Below, piece by piece: positions 1-5,601 of a stretch of DNA of 6,374 nucleotides. The first letter of the stretch is position 1. Every line of letters begins with the position of its first letter. Both the position numbers and the translations under genes were made by a program. The DNA comes from Gemmatimonadota bacterium (GTDB lineage Bacteria > Gemmatimonadota > Gemmatimonadetes > Gemmatimonadales > GWC2-71-9), in NCBI GenBank assembly GCA_016180765.1, contig JACPAP010000120.1, positions 1 to 6,374 of the forward strand, given 5' to 3'. The notes beneath the pieces are model-generated. The model was not told where the DNA came from. It made no database searches and saw nothing but the letters and a program-made list of their open reading frames with translations.

Positions 1-207
1 TCTGCGGCCGAACGGTGCCAGAGCAGTACTCGCAATGATACCCCGGCTGCTGCCGGCGCTGGCGCTCAGCGAACCCGCCCAGGCGTTCTGGACCCGCGTC
101 GTGATCGGGTCCGACCACACCGGCACCGCACCCAGTCCGACCTCGCGATCCGGTGTTTCCACTTCGTAGTCGGTGCCGCGGCCACTGAGAGCGGATCGGT
201 CGGTCAT
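1..207 (-). CDS. Unidentified partial open frame at the left edge
   Basis: An uninterrupted minus-strand frame begins at an ATG (first base 207, peptide MTDRSALSGRGTDYEVETPD) and runs off the window after about 69 codons. G and C dominate its third codon positions, as expected of coding sequence in this genome. The same positions are also third positions of an open plus-strand frame (2 to 169), so composition cannot decide which strand, if either, is used. I recognise no domain, signal peptide or membrane segment. If real, it would be divergent to, and overlap by about 35 bases, the degraded AbiEii-like gene starting near 173. There is no convincing ribosome binding site ahead of the ATG. Treat it as an unresolved hypothetical. 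Confidence 0.22.
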   Translation of the reverse strand, partial: MTDRSALSGRGTDYEVETPDREVGLGAVPVWSDPITTRVQNAWAGSLSASAGSSRGIIASTALAPFGRR

Positions 208-718
208 TCGCGACCTGCACGTGCGCGTCATCGGCCTGGTCGCGGATGCCGAGCAGGGGTACGGCGACCTGGGACTGCGCCTGGAGGGGGGACGGCGCTG
301 GCCGCCTAGCACGTGCGGCACCGAGAGTCGGAAGACCTGGACTTCTTTGGGGCGCCCGCCATGGACGCCCGCGACTTTGCCCGTTTCCTCCGCGAACGCG
401 CGGGAGGTTCCGGGATCGCCGTCGTCAAGGAGGGGCCGGCGAGCCGCGGGTTCGCCGAATTGCTGGTGAGCGAGGCCACGGGCGCGCCGCGCCTTCCTCT
501 CCGGATCCAGCTTGGGGTCCGCTCGCCGTACTCCCTGGCCCCCCGATCCCACCGAGGAGGGTGTGCCCGCGGCCTCGCGATCGGGAACGCCGGCGTCGCA
601 TTCGGCATCTGGTCGCCGATCTCCAAGCCATTGACCCCGGGCTCCCGCTCCCCCGAATCGGCGCTGCGACGAGATCGCGGCAATGGTCCGCGAGGCGTGG
701 GGACCGCAGTCACCGTGA
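173..718 (+). pseudogene. AbiEii-like nucleotidyltransferase, broken (frameshift and premature stop)
   Basis: This is the remnant of an AbiEii/AbiGii-type nucleotidyltransferase, the toxin half of type IV toxin-antitoxin pairs. The N-terminal part reads from about 173 in frame 2 (DAEQGYGDLGLRLEGG), ending in a run of six G. After the run the homologous reading continues in frame 1 as TALAA, then a TAG (307-309) where an aromatic residue would fit, then HVRHRESEDLDFFGAP. Joined, this gives the family signature GGTAL...RxSEDLDFF. Similarity continues through FARFLRERAGG and RIQLGVRSPYSLAP to about 540, moves to frame 2 (PDPTEEGVPAAS), then dissolves. Later coding-like scraps are VADLQAIDPGLPLP in frame 3 and DEIAAMVREAWGPQSP in frame 2, ending at a TGA at 716-718. 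The family usually has about 250 or more residues, so the middle/C-terminal part is probably deleted too. The start and 3' end are approximate; no AbiEi partner is visible upstream. Confidence 0.68.
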
Positions 719-773
719 AACGTCGAGCTGAGACGGGATCGCCATCGTCGAGCAGGGGAGGGCCAGGCGCCCC

Positions 774-837
774 TCACCCGGGCTCGGGAGACGAGGTGAA
801 AACCGACGACCTGCCCCCATACCCGCGCGGACCCGTC
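774..837 (-). pseudogene. Degraded second copy of an SLBB-protein C-terminal tail
   Basis: Read on the minus strand, this short piece contains PDGSARVWGQ in one frame and FTSSPEPG followed by a stop in another. The intact-looking tail 256-257 bases upstream in the same orientation (around 1038-1093) reads YADGSARVRGRFLLFTSSPEPG. At the DNA level, 781-800 and 1038-1057 match at 19 of 20 positions. The piece is therefore either a partial tandem duplication or the last trace of a second paralogous export protein that once followed the first. No start, SLBB domain or terminal membrane segment survives. I call it a fragment, not a gene. Confidence 0.5.
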
Positions 838-897
838 GGGCTCCCAACATTTTGATGCGGCCTGCGGTGCGGGAAAGGCCACCCAGGTGTCCCGCCG

Positions 898-2080
898 CTA
901 CGGCAACCGTTGGACCACCAGTATGATGGTCGTTATCGCCGACAGCACCTGCGCAATACCACCGAACAGCACCGCCACGTCAATGCCACCCCCGCCGGCG
1001 GGCCTGGCAGGCACAAATGATCGTACTCCCGGGCCCCGGCTCGGGCGACGAGGTGAAGAGCAAAAACCTCCCGCGCACGCGGGCCGACCCGTCCGCGTAC
1101 CTGACGCTCACCCGCCGCTTGTCCGCGTTGCTGGCGTAGCCACCCGCGTTCCCGATGTAGTAGTTCAACCCCTGGCCCCGCTCGTACTGCACGCTCACCG
1201 GCGAGTTGACCGCGCCCAACACCCGCACCACGGGAATGTACTCGGGCACGTGCACCGAGTCCCCCGGCTGGAGCACGATATCTGCCGCTCGGCCGGGCTC
1301 CCTCAGCACGGTGGGAAGGTCCACGTTCACCCGCCCCGTGTTGTCCATGTTCCGAATGAACCGCGCCCCACCCGGGTACGCCGTGGGCAAGAGCTCCCCG
1401 CCCGCGTCACCAGGTCGCTCAGCCGCTCGTCCTTGCGCTGGAGGGCGTAGGGACCGGGGTAGGCCACTTCCCCGGTGAGCCACACCGTGCGCTGGAGCTC
1501 GAATTCCGGCCGCCGGAAGATCGTCACCTGATCGTAGGGCTTGAGTTCGACCTCCGCCGCCGCTCCCGCCGCGGGGAAGGGCACGCCCGCCGCGCCCTGG
1601 TACTGGCCCAGCGAGTCCCGCTCGAACAAATAGGTCGAGTCCAGCGATACCCTGAACGTCCTCGCCAGCGACCCCGGCGTCCTCTCCGCCGGCAGCCGCG
1701 CCCCGGTAGCTCTCCGGCACCGGCCCGGCCAGGAGCGGCTGGAACTGGGTGGTCCTCCCCCGGAACACGTCCAGCCCAAACAAGCGAGATGGTGGGCCTC
1801 TCAGGGGCCTCGGTGCGGCCGCGATTCCGCTCAAGACGGCTAGCGAGTCCACGCCCGCCGCGGGGAACGCCGGGACACCCAGGATGTCGAGCGCCCGCAG
1901 GACGTCGCCGCTCACGGCCGCGGTCCCGGTGGAGACGCCCTCCGCCAGGTATGCGTCCAGCAGGCTGGGCTCGAGCCCCGCTGAGGCCAGCCGTTGGCGC
2001 ACCTCGCTGGCCGAGAGGCCTGATTGCTGGAGTCGCTGGCGGACCAGGTCAGGGCGGGACTGGAGGAGCACGATGGGCAT
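898..2080 (-). pseudogene. SLBB-domain polysaccharide export protein, broken with a missing middle
   Basis: This is the remnant of an outer-membrane polysaccharide export (Wza-like) protein with SLBB repeats. From the ATG at 2080 it reads a helical N-terminal region (MPIVLLQSRPDLVRQRLQQS... SLLDAYLAEG), then GLDVFR and TTQFQPLLAGPVPESYR. The reading frame then changes near 1690-1700 to GARLPAERTPGSLARTFRVS and DSTYLFERDSLGQYQG. Next comes an SLBB segment (LQRTVWLTGEVAYPGPYALQ). A further shift near 1395-1400 leads to LLPTAYPGGARF, VNVDLPTVLREPG, a second SLBB segment (VRVLGAVNSPVSVQYERG) and FTSSPEPGPGSTI. A last shift near 1020 leads to FVPARPAGGG and a terminal hydrophobic helix (AVLFGGIAQVLSAITTIILV), with TAG at 898-900. 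In intact relatives as I recall them, PESYR leads into a polysaccharide-export domain and several SLBB repeats before the DSTYLFER segment, so several hundred residues appear missing at the first join. The signal peptide is also absent. No functional product is expected. Confidence 0.8.
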
Positions 2081-2090
2081 GGGGGAGCCT

Positions 2091-2118
2091 AATCTACTTT
2101 GTACTGCAAAGTAGTCAA
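2091..2118 (-). promoter_or_regulatory. Predicted promoter facing the broken SLBB gene
   Basis: On the minus strand, TTGACT (2118-2113) is followed after 16 bases by TAGATT (2096-2091), a good -35 and a fair -10 for a housekeeping sigma factor. Transcription would start near 2083, only a few bases before the ATG at 2080, so the message would be almost leaderless. The spacer is occupied by a perfect inverted repeat (separate entry), the usual geometry of a repressor-controlled promoter. The downstream gene has lost its signal peptide at this point, so the promoter may have been joined to it secondarily. Confidence 0.45.
2094..2114. promoter_or_regulatory. Probable operator: perfect 8-bp inverted repeat
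   Basis: CTACTTTG (2094-2101) and CAAAGTAG (2107-2114) are exact inverted copies separated by TACTG. The repeat nearly fills the region between the predicted -35 and -10 boxes. Its size and AT-rich arms in a very GC-rich sequence fit the binding site of a dimeric winged-helix repressor. No repressor gene is present in the window. A transcription terminator is less likely: the repeat lies upstream of genes and has no T tract. Confidence 0.5.
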
Positions 2119-2133
2119 CTAGCGCAAAGTTGA
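2115..2133. repeat. 19-bp palindromic element, left copy
   Basis: TCAACTAGCGCAAAGTTGA has perfect 6-base arms (TCAACT/AGTTGA) around a 7-base centre. A second copy at 6022-6040 matches 16 of 19 bases in the same orientation with identical arms. The element directly abuts the operator-like repeat at 2094-2114 and overlaps the predicted -35 box. It may be a second operator, or a boundary sequence of the block that lies between the two copies. Confidence 0.5.
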
Positions 2134-2173
2134 GGGTTAAGGCGTGCAAGCGGGCCTTCCTTCCATCCCATGA

Positions 2174-3415
2174 ATGATTATCTTCCACGGCATGAACGAC
2201 CAGCGCATCCCCAGACTGCTGGCCGGAACCCTGGCACGCCATCTGGCCCAGGCGCCCGTCGTGGTCCTCACCGGAGCCCGCCAGACGGGCAAGAGCACCC
2301 TGGTGCGCGACCTCCTGCCGGGGCCGCCCCGCCGCTATCTCAGCCTCGACGACCTGGACGTCCTGGAGCAGGCCCAGCGCGAGCCCGACGCGCTCCTCCG
2401 GGGGGATGAGCCGATCACGCTCGACGAGGTCCAGCGGGTACCGGAGATACTCCTGGCGGTGAAACGCGCCGTGGATCGGCGGCGGGTGGCGGGCCGCTTT
2501 CTCTTGACCGGCTCCGCCAACCTGCTCCTGATGCGGCGGGTGTCGGAGACCCTCGCCGGGAGGGCCCAGTACCTCACGCTGTGGCCCTTCACCCGGAGGG
2601 AACGCGCGCAGATCGCCCCCGGCTCCGGCCTGTGGGCGCAGCTGCTGCACGCAGCACCGGACCATTGGCCCGGCATCCTCCGGGCAGCCAGTGCCCCCGA
2701 TGACTGGCGGGCGCTGGCGCGCCGCGGCGGGTACCCGGAGGCCGCCCTCGAGCCGGACGACGCGGCGCGGGCTGCCTGGTTCGCGGGCTACGTGCGCACC
2801 TCCCTGGAGCGAGACCTTCAAGACCTCTCCGTCGTCTCGTCCCTGGTGGACTTCCGGCGGCTGATGCGGCTGGCGGCGCTGCGCATGGGCCAGCTGCTCA
2901 ACCAGGCCGACTTGGCCCGGGACGCGGGGCTAAGCCCCGCCACCACGCATCGCTGGCTCAATCTGCTGGAGACCTCCTACCAGATCCTGCTGGTACCCGG
3001 ATACGCCGTCAACCCGTCGAAGCGGGCCATCAAGTCCCCTAAGCTCTACTGGACGGACCCCGGTCTGGCCCTGCACCTCAGCGGTAATCCGGCGCCGGAC
3101 GGCGCGCACCTGGAGGCCCTTATCCTGGGAGACGTGCTCCAGTGGCGGGAACAGGAGCTGCGCAAGCCCGAGCTCCTGTTCTGGCGAACAGCGGCTGGGG
3201 CAGAAGTGGACTTTGTGCTGGAGCACGACGGCCGCCTGCTGGCCACAGAGTTGAAGACGTCGGCACGCGTAGGTCCCGGCGACGCCGGAGGCCTGAAGCG
3301 GTTCTTGCGCGAGTACGGCCCCCGAACGCCCGGAGCCCTGCTCCTCTACGACGGGCCGGAGATCCGCTGGGTCGCGGACCGCGTCCTGGCTGCGCCCTGG
3401 TGGTCGCTGGTTTGA
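2174..3415 (+). CDS. AAA_14/DUF4143 ATPase with PD-(D/E)xK-like C-terminus
   Basis: This is an intact 413-residue P-loop ATPase of the AAA_14 plus DUF4143 type. The Walker A motif GARQTGKST is at residues 34-42, a Walker B with arginine-finger-region signature ITLDEVQRVPEI at about 81-92, and a sensor-like LLTGSAN at 110-116, followed by GRAQYLTLWPF. The DUF4143 part covers about 200-365 with the family motif GYVRTSLERDLQDLS and a winged-helix-like stretch around 239-266 (LNQADLARDAGLSPATTHRW). Near the end, E344-V-D346 and E359-L-K361 in a WRTAAGAEVDFV...TELKT context match the PD-(D/E)xK-like core of this family. Length is normal and no frame interruption is seen. The product is cytosolic; its biological role is not established, though such genes are scattered, often transferred, and common near toxin-antitoxin loci. 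No clear ribosome binding site precedes 2174; the ATG at 2192 (Met7) is an alternative start. Confidence 0.9.
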   Translation: MIIFHGMNDQRIPRLLAGTLARHLAQAPVVVLTGARQTGKSTLVRDLLPGPPRRYLSLDDLDVLEQAQREPDALLRGDEPITLDEVQRVPEILLAVKRAVDRRRVAGRFLLTGSANLLLMRRVSETLAGRAQYLTLWPFTRRERAQIAPGSGLWAQLLHAAPDHWPGILRAASAPDDWRALARRGGYPEAALEPDDAARAAWFAGYVRTSLERDLQDLSVVSSLVDFRRLMRLAALRMGQLLNQADLARDAGLSPATTHRWLNLLETSYQILLVPGYAVNPSKRAIKSPKLYWTDPGLALHLSGNPAPDGAHLEALILGDVLQWREQELRKPELLFWRTAAGAEVDFVLEHDGRLLATELKTSARVGPGDAGGLKRFLREYGPRTPGALLLYDGPEIRWVADRVLAAPWWSLV

Positions 3416-3466
3416 TCGCCTTTGCGGCGAAACTAGCGGCGCTGCTCCGGGCTGTGGGTCACCTGC

Positions 3467-3811
3467 GTGACCACGGGTCGCCCGGCGACGCTCGATACCC
3501 CGCTCGGCCGGTACCGGTACCGCCACGTCCGGCGCGCGGCATTCGTCGGTTATGGTCGGGTCAATGTCTTCTTGGACCAGGAGGCCTTGCTCGCGGAGCC
3601 CGCGAAAGCCCTCCTCGATCTGATCTACCTCACTCCGGGAGGCGAGCGCGCCGACTACCTCGAGTCCCTCCGTCTGGAGGGGCTCGAGGCCATCCGCGCG
3701 CAGGATCTCCGGGATCAGGCCCGCACGTGGGGCAAGGACAAGATCGCCAGGGCAGTTGAGGCCATCCTTCGGCTCAGGGAGTCCGTCCCGGAAACGGCGG
3801 CGCGCCGGTGA
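3467..3811 (+). pseudogene. AbiEi-type antitoxin, C-terminal part only
   Basis: The sequence TTGRPATLDTPLGRYRYRHV, then FVGYGRVNVFLD and AEPAKALLDLIYLTPGG followed by YLESLRLEGLEAI, is characteristic of the C-terminal domain of AbiEi-family transcriptional regulators, the antitoxins of type IV (AbiE) systems. Normally about 80-100 residues precede it, including the winged-helix DNA-binding domain that represses the operon. Here the frame is closed by a TAG at 3434-3436, only about 20 bases after the ATPase stop, so the DNA-binding half is gone. The GTG at 3467 is merely the first possible start and has no ribosome binding site. The gene still ends in a GTGA overlap with the following AbiEii remnant, as in an intact translationally coupled pair. 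The loss of the N-terminus coincides with the ATPase gene upstream, suggesting a recombination junction between 3415 and 3467. Confidence 0.75.
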
Positions 3812-3994
3812 AACAGCAGCTCCTCGACGCCATTCGAGGCGCCGAGACTCCAGGGGTGGCCGTGCATCTCGCGCGAGTACCTCCAGGCGAGAATCCTGCT
3901 GGCCCTCCAGGAAGCCGGGGCCATGATCCCGCTCGCCTTCCAGGGAGGGACGGCGCTGCGGTTCCTGTTTGGCTTGCCGCGCTTCTCCGAGGAC
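3808..3994 (+). pseudogene. AbiEii-type toxin, N-terminal fragment
   Basis: The GTG at 3808 overlaps the stop of the AbiEi remnant and begins MKQQLLDAIRGAETPGVAVH in frame 1. Near 3870 the homologous reading moves to frame 2: REYLQARILLALQEAG, AMIPLAFQGGTALRFLFG, LPRFSED. The shift is explained exactly by loss of one CG unit in a short CG run (CTCGCGCGAG instead of CTCGCGCGCGAG). GGTALRFLFGLPRFSED is the start of the nucleotidyltransferase active site of AbiEii, where the second catalytic Asp follows in LDF. Similarity stops exactly after SED and gives way to QPPHRPEGVAHIRR, so the catalytic residue and about 200 further residues are absent. The fragment cannot be active. Confidence 0.72.
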
Positions 3995-4045
3995 CAGCCA
4001 CCGCACCGCCCGGAAGGCGTGGCGCACATCCGCCGGCGACGGCGT

Positions 4046-4317
4046 CAGTGGCTCCCATTCTGCCTGGCACACATCCCGGAGGTGCCTCGGCACCCGACTA
4101 CATCGGTCAGCGGCCGCGCGGTGACCACCGGCGCGTGGAGTTCGTCCGACTGGTAAGCCGGCCGGGCCGCTGGCTCCTCGTGTCGGTGAAGTTTCTCGAG
4201 GAGAAACGCGAAGCCTGGGTGAATAGCGCGTACCCCCTGGCCGACGCCCACTACGGGTTCCCCGTGTTTGCGTTGAGGGGCGGCCGTCGTCGCGTCACCT
4301 TCGACCGGAATCGGTGA
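4046..4317 (+). pseudogene. Possible PBECR-type nuclease fragment with frame changes
   Basis: Pieces read in neighbouring frames give a tryptophan near 4049, ILPGTHP, HIPEVPRHP, PDYIGQ, then an uninterrupted frame-1 run RVEFVRLVSRPGRWLLVSVK and FLEEKREAWVNSAYPLADAH to the TGA at 4315-4317. The order (W..HIL..HPE, then a PD.I motif, a basic/aromatic strand, a long hydrophobic strand and a TAY-like end strand) is the layout of PBECR-like (Barnase/EndoU/ColicinE5/RelE superfamily) domain proteins, small nuclease-like domains common in mobile DNA. The spacing between HPEV and PDYI is about ten residues shorter than I would expect, so a small deletion probably accompanies the frame change. The assignment rests on pattern memory only and is tentative. 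The gene starts somewhere after the AbiEii break at 3994. Confidence 0.35.
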
Positions 4318-4419
4318 TCGGCTTCCATCCGGCATCACCTTTCACAATCGCCCGAACAGTCAATTGCCCCGTCGGAGTGAGGTCATGTTGAAGGGCATCG
4401 GGTCGGAAGCTTCTTCACG

Positions 4420-4825
4420 TTACGGCGCCCCGCGGCCGGGATTGCCCCCGCTCGCGCCGGACGGGTCCTGTTGTCTCAACCACGCGAGCACGGCGTCGCG
4501 AAACGCATCTAGGTCACCAACGTCCTGCCGCAGGAACACATGTACCCGCCGGTCGTCCACCTGCGCGTACAGGTGAACCAGCAGGTTCCGAAATCGCGCC
4601 AGCCGGCCCAGCCGGCTAGCCAACTCGGCGCTCACGATCCCGAGTTCCCTAAGCACGGAAAAGCAGTCCGCGTAATCCCTAGGCGCCCGACCCCCCAGCC
4701 GAGCCACGAGGTGGTTACACACGTCAATTGAGGCCTCCGCCGCAACCACCGCCAGGTACTTCGCGGTTCCCGTCGGCGACCTGGCCCAGGAGATCGCGCA
4801 CCCGGTCCAGATCGACCGGCCTCAC
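4420..4825 (-). pseudogene. hepT: HepT-like HEPN toxin with a frameshift near its N-terminus
   Basis: This is the HEPN ribonuclease/toxin of a MntA/HepT (type VII) module. The signature RNLLVHLY at 4567-4590 is the RX4HXY motif: Arg and His form the catalytic pair, and in characterised HepT the Tyr is AMPylated by MntA. From a GTG at 4825, which overlaps the mntA stop as GTGA and has GAGG four bases before it, the frame reads MRPVDLDRVRDLLGQVADGN. Near 4762 the reading must shift by one base to KYLAVVAAEASIDVCNHLVA, RAPRDYADCFSVLRELG and onward. The two parts total about 134 residues, close to the usual length. However, the motif sits about 18 residues earlier than in Shewanella HepT, so a small deletion probably lies at the shift while the C-terminus is extended. 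As read, no full-length toxin is made. A GTG-initiated 109-residue downstream product (from 4749) keeps the motif but lacks the first helix. Confidence 0.78.
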
Positions 4826-5247
4826 CAGCCCTCACGGAGATAACCCAGCGCCACCGGACCAAAGTCGCAGTACTCGTCCCAGGTGCGTTCCTTGAACCGG
4901 GCAACCGCCTCGGCGTCCCGCGCCATCACCACCGGGCCGCGGCTCGCCGCGTAGCGCAGCGCCAACGGGGCATCGTTGATCACGACCACGTCTGCCGGGC
5001 GCGCCAGTGCTTCCGAGAACTCGGCGGCCAGCGCAAGCGCGAGATCCACGTCGCCCGAGCTCGGAACGCGGGAGCGATCCACGTAGACCGCGAAATCCAG
5101 GTCCCGGCTCGGGCCCCCGTCCACCGCCGAGCCGTAGAGAAACACGGCAGTGATCTCGGGGCGCGTGTCGAAGTGCGGTCCCAGCGCTGCGGCCACGGCC
5201 TCCGGAGTCGGAAGCTCGGGGTTACTCGTCACAGGCATTTCTCTCAA
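4822..5247 (-). CDS. mntA: MntA-like minimal nucleotidyltransferase (antitoxin)
   Basis: This 141-residue protein has the minimal nucleotidyltransferase fold: FLYGS (GS at 39-40), DLD at 49-51 and a third acidic residue in ADVVVIND (Asp86), followed by the family's C-terminal helical region (RYAASRGPVVMARD, FKERTWDEY). Characterised MntA transfers AMP to the active-site tyrosine of HepT and so neutralises it; the adjacent, overlapping hepT-like gene supports this role. The spacer between GS and DLD is eight residues instead of the usual ten, so a small deletion in the active-site loop is possible. The TTG at 5247 directly follows the stop of the upstream gene and has GAGG six bases before it; the ATG at 5238 is the alternative start. 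The product is cytosolic and translation is coupled to both neighbours. The frame is intact. Confidence 0.83.
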   Translation of the reverse strand: MREMPVTSNPELPTPEAVAAALGPHFDTRPEITAVFLYGSAVDGGPSRDLDFAVYVDRSRVPSSGDVDLALALAAEFSEALARPADVVVINDAPLALRYAASRGPVVMARDAEAVARFKERTWDEYCDFGPVALGYLREGW

Positions 5248-5601
5248 TCAGGGCCTCGACCACACCCAGACCGTGTGCCGGGTCAGATCGTGGCCCTCCG
5301 CTTCCAGGCTGCTCCACTCCGCGGCCGTGTACACCAGCACGTCAGCCGGCACCGGCAAGTCGGTGGCGTCCCAATCGAGCGCGCGGCGCGATGGCGGACG
5401 AGCCGTCTGCCGCAGGACGATGACCAGGTCCACGTCGCTTCCCACGCCCCAGTTCCCTCGAGCGTACGAGCCCCCGTACCCGATCCGCAGGACATCCCCT
5501 CGGCCCGGGGTCGCAGCCTCCGCCCAACGGACCACCGCCGCGTGGACCGTCTCGCGGTCAGGCCACCTGAGAACGGGCGAACGCAACGATCTCACGGGCA
5601 T
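5248..5601 (-). CDS. MNT-type nucleotidyltransferase domain protein
   Basis: This 117-residue protein has the full nucleotidyltransferase signature GS-X10-DXD: GSYARGNWGVGSDVDLVIVL with GS at 44-45 and Asp56/Asp58, plus Asp87 in PADVLVY as the third metal ligand. Nothing beyond the minimal fold is present. The ATG at 5601 has GGAGG (5611-5615) nine bases upstream and overlaps the end of the preceding HEPN gene by 44 bases, so the two are co-translated. This HEPN-then-MNT pairing is a very common module in bacteria and archaea; partner HEPN proteins are thought to bind or be modified by the nucleotidyltransferase. The substrate is unknown. It differs clearly in sequence from the second MNT downstream, so the two are not a recent duplication. 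Confidence 0.85.
   Translation of the reverse strand: MPVRSLRSPVLRWPDRETVHAAVVRWAEAATPGRGDVLRIGYGGSYARGNWGVGSDVDLVIVLRQTARPPSRRALDWDATDLPVPADVLVYTAAEWSSLEAEGHDLTRHTVWVWSRP

Noticed and set aside
246..855. Plus-strand frames 246-731 and 313-855 as separate genes
   Set aside because: They are pieces of one frame-broken AbiEii-like gene; no independent homology is visible in either.
887..1450. A 187-codon plus-strand open frame
   Set aside because: It is the complement of the SLBB tail, which has clear family motifs on the other strand.
980..2821. A 613-codon minus-strand open frame
   Set aside because: Above about 2090 it is antisense to the ATPase gene and has no coding signature; only the part below 2080 matches SLBB proteins, and even there the true reading leaves this frame twice.
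2930..4093. A 387-codon minus-strand open frame
   Set aside because: It is antisense to the ATPase and AbiE remnants, is low in recognisable motifs, and results from the high GC content.
4191..4205. TTTCTC-GAG-GAGAAA hairpin as a terminator
   Set aside because: It lies inside the continuous coding run of the PBECR-like fragment and has no T tract.
4318..4419. Bidirectional terminator between the convergent units
   Set aside because: I could not find a stable GC hairpin followed by a T run in this gap.
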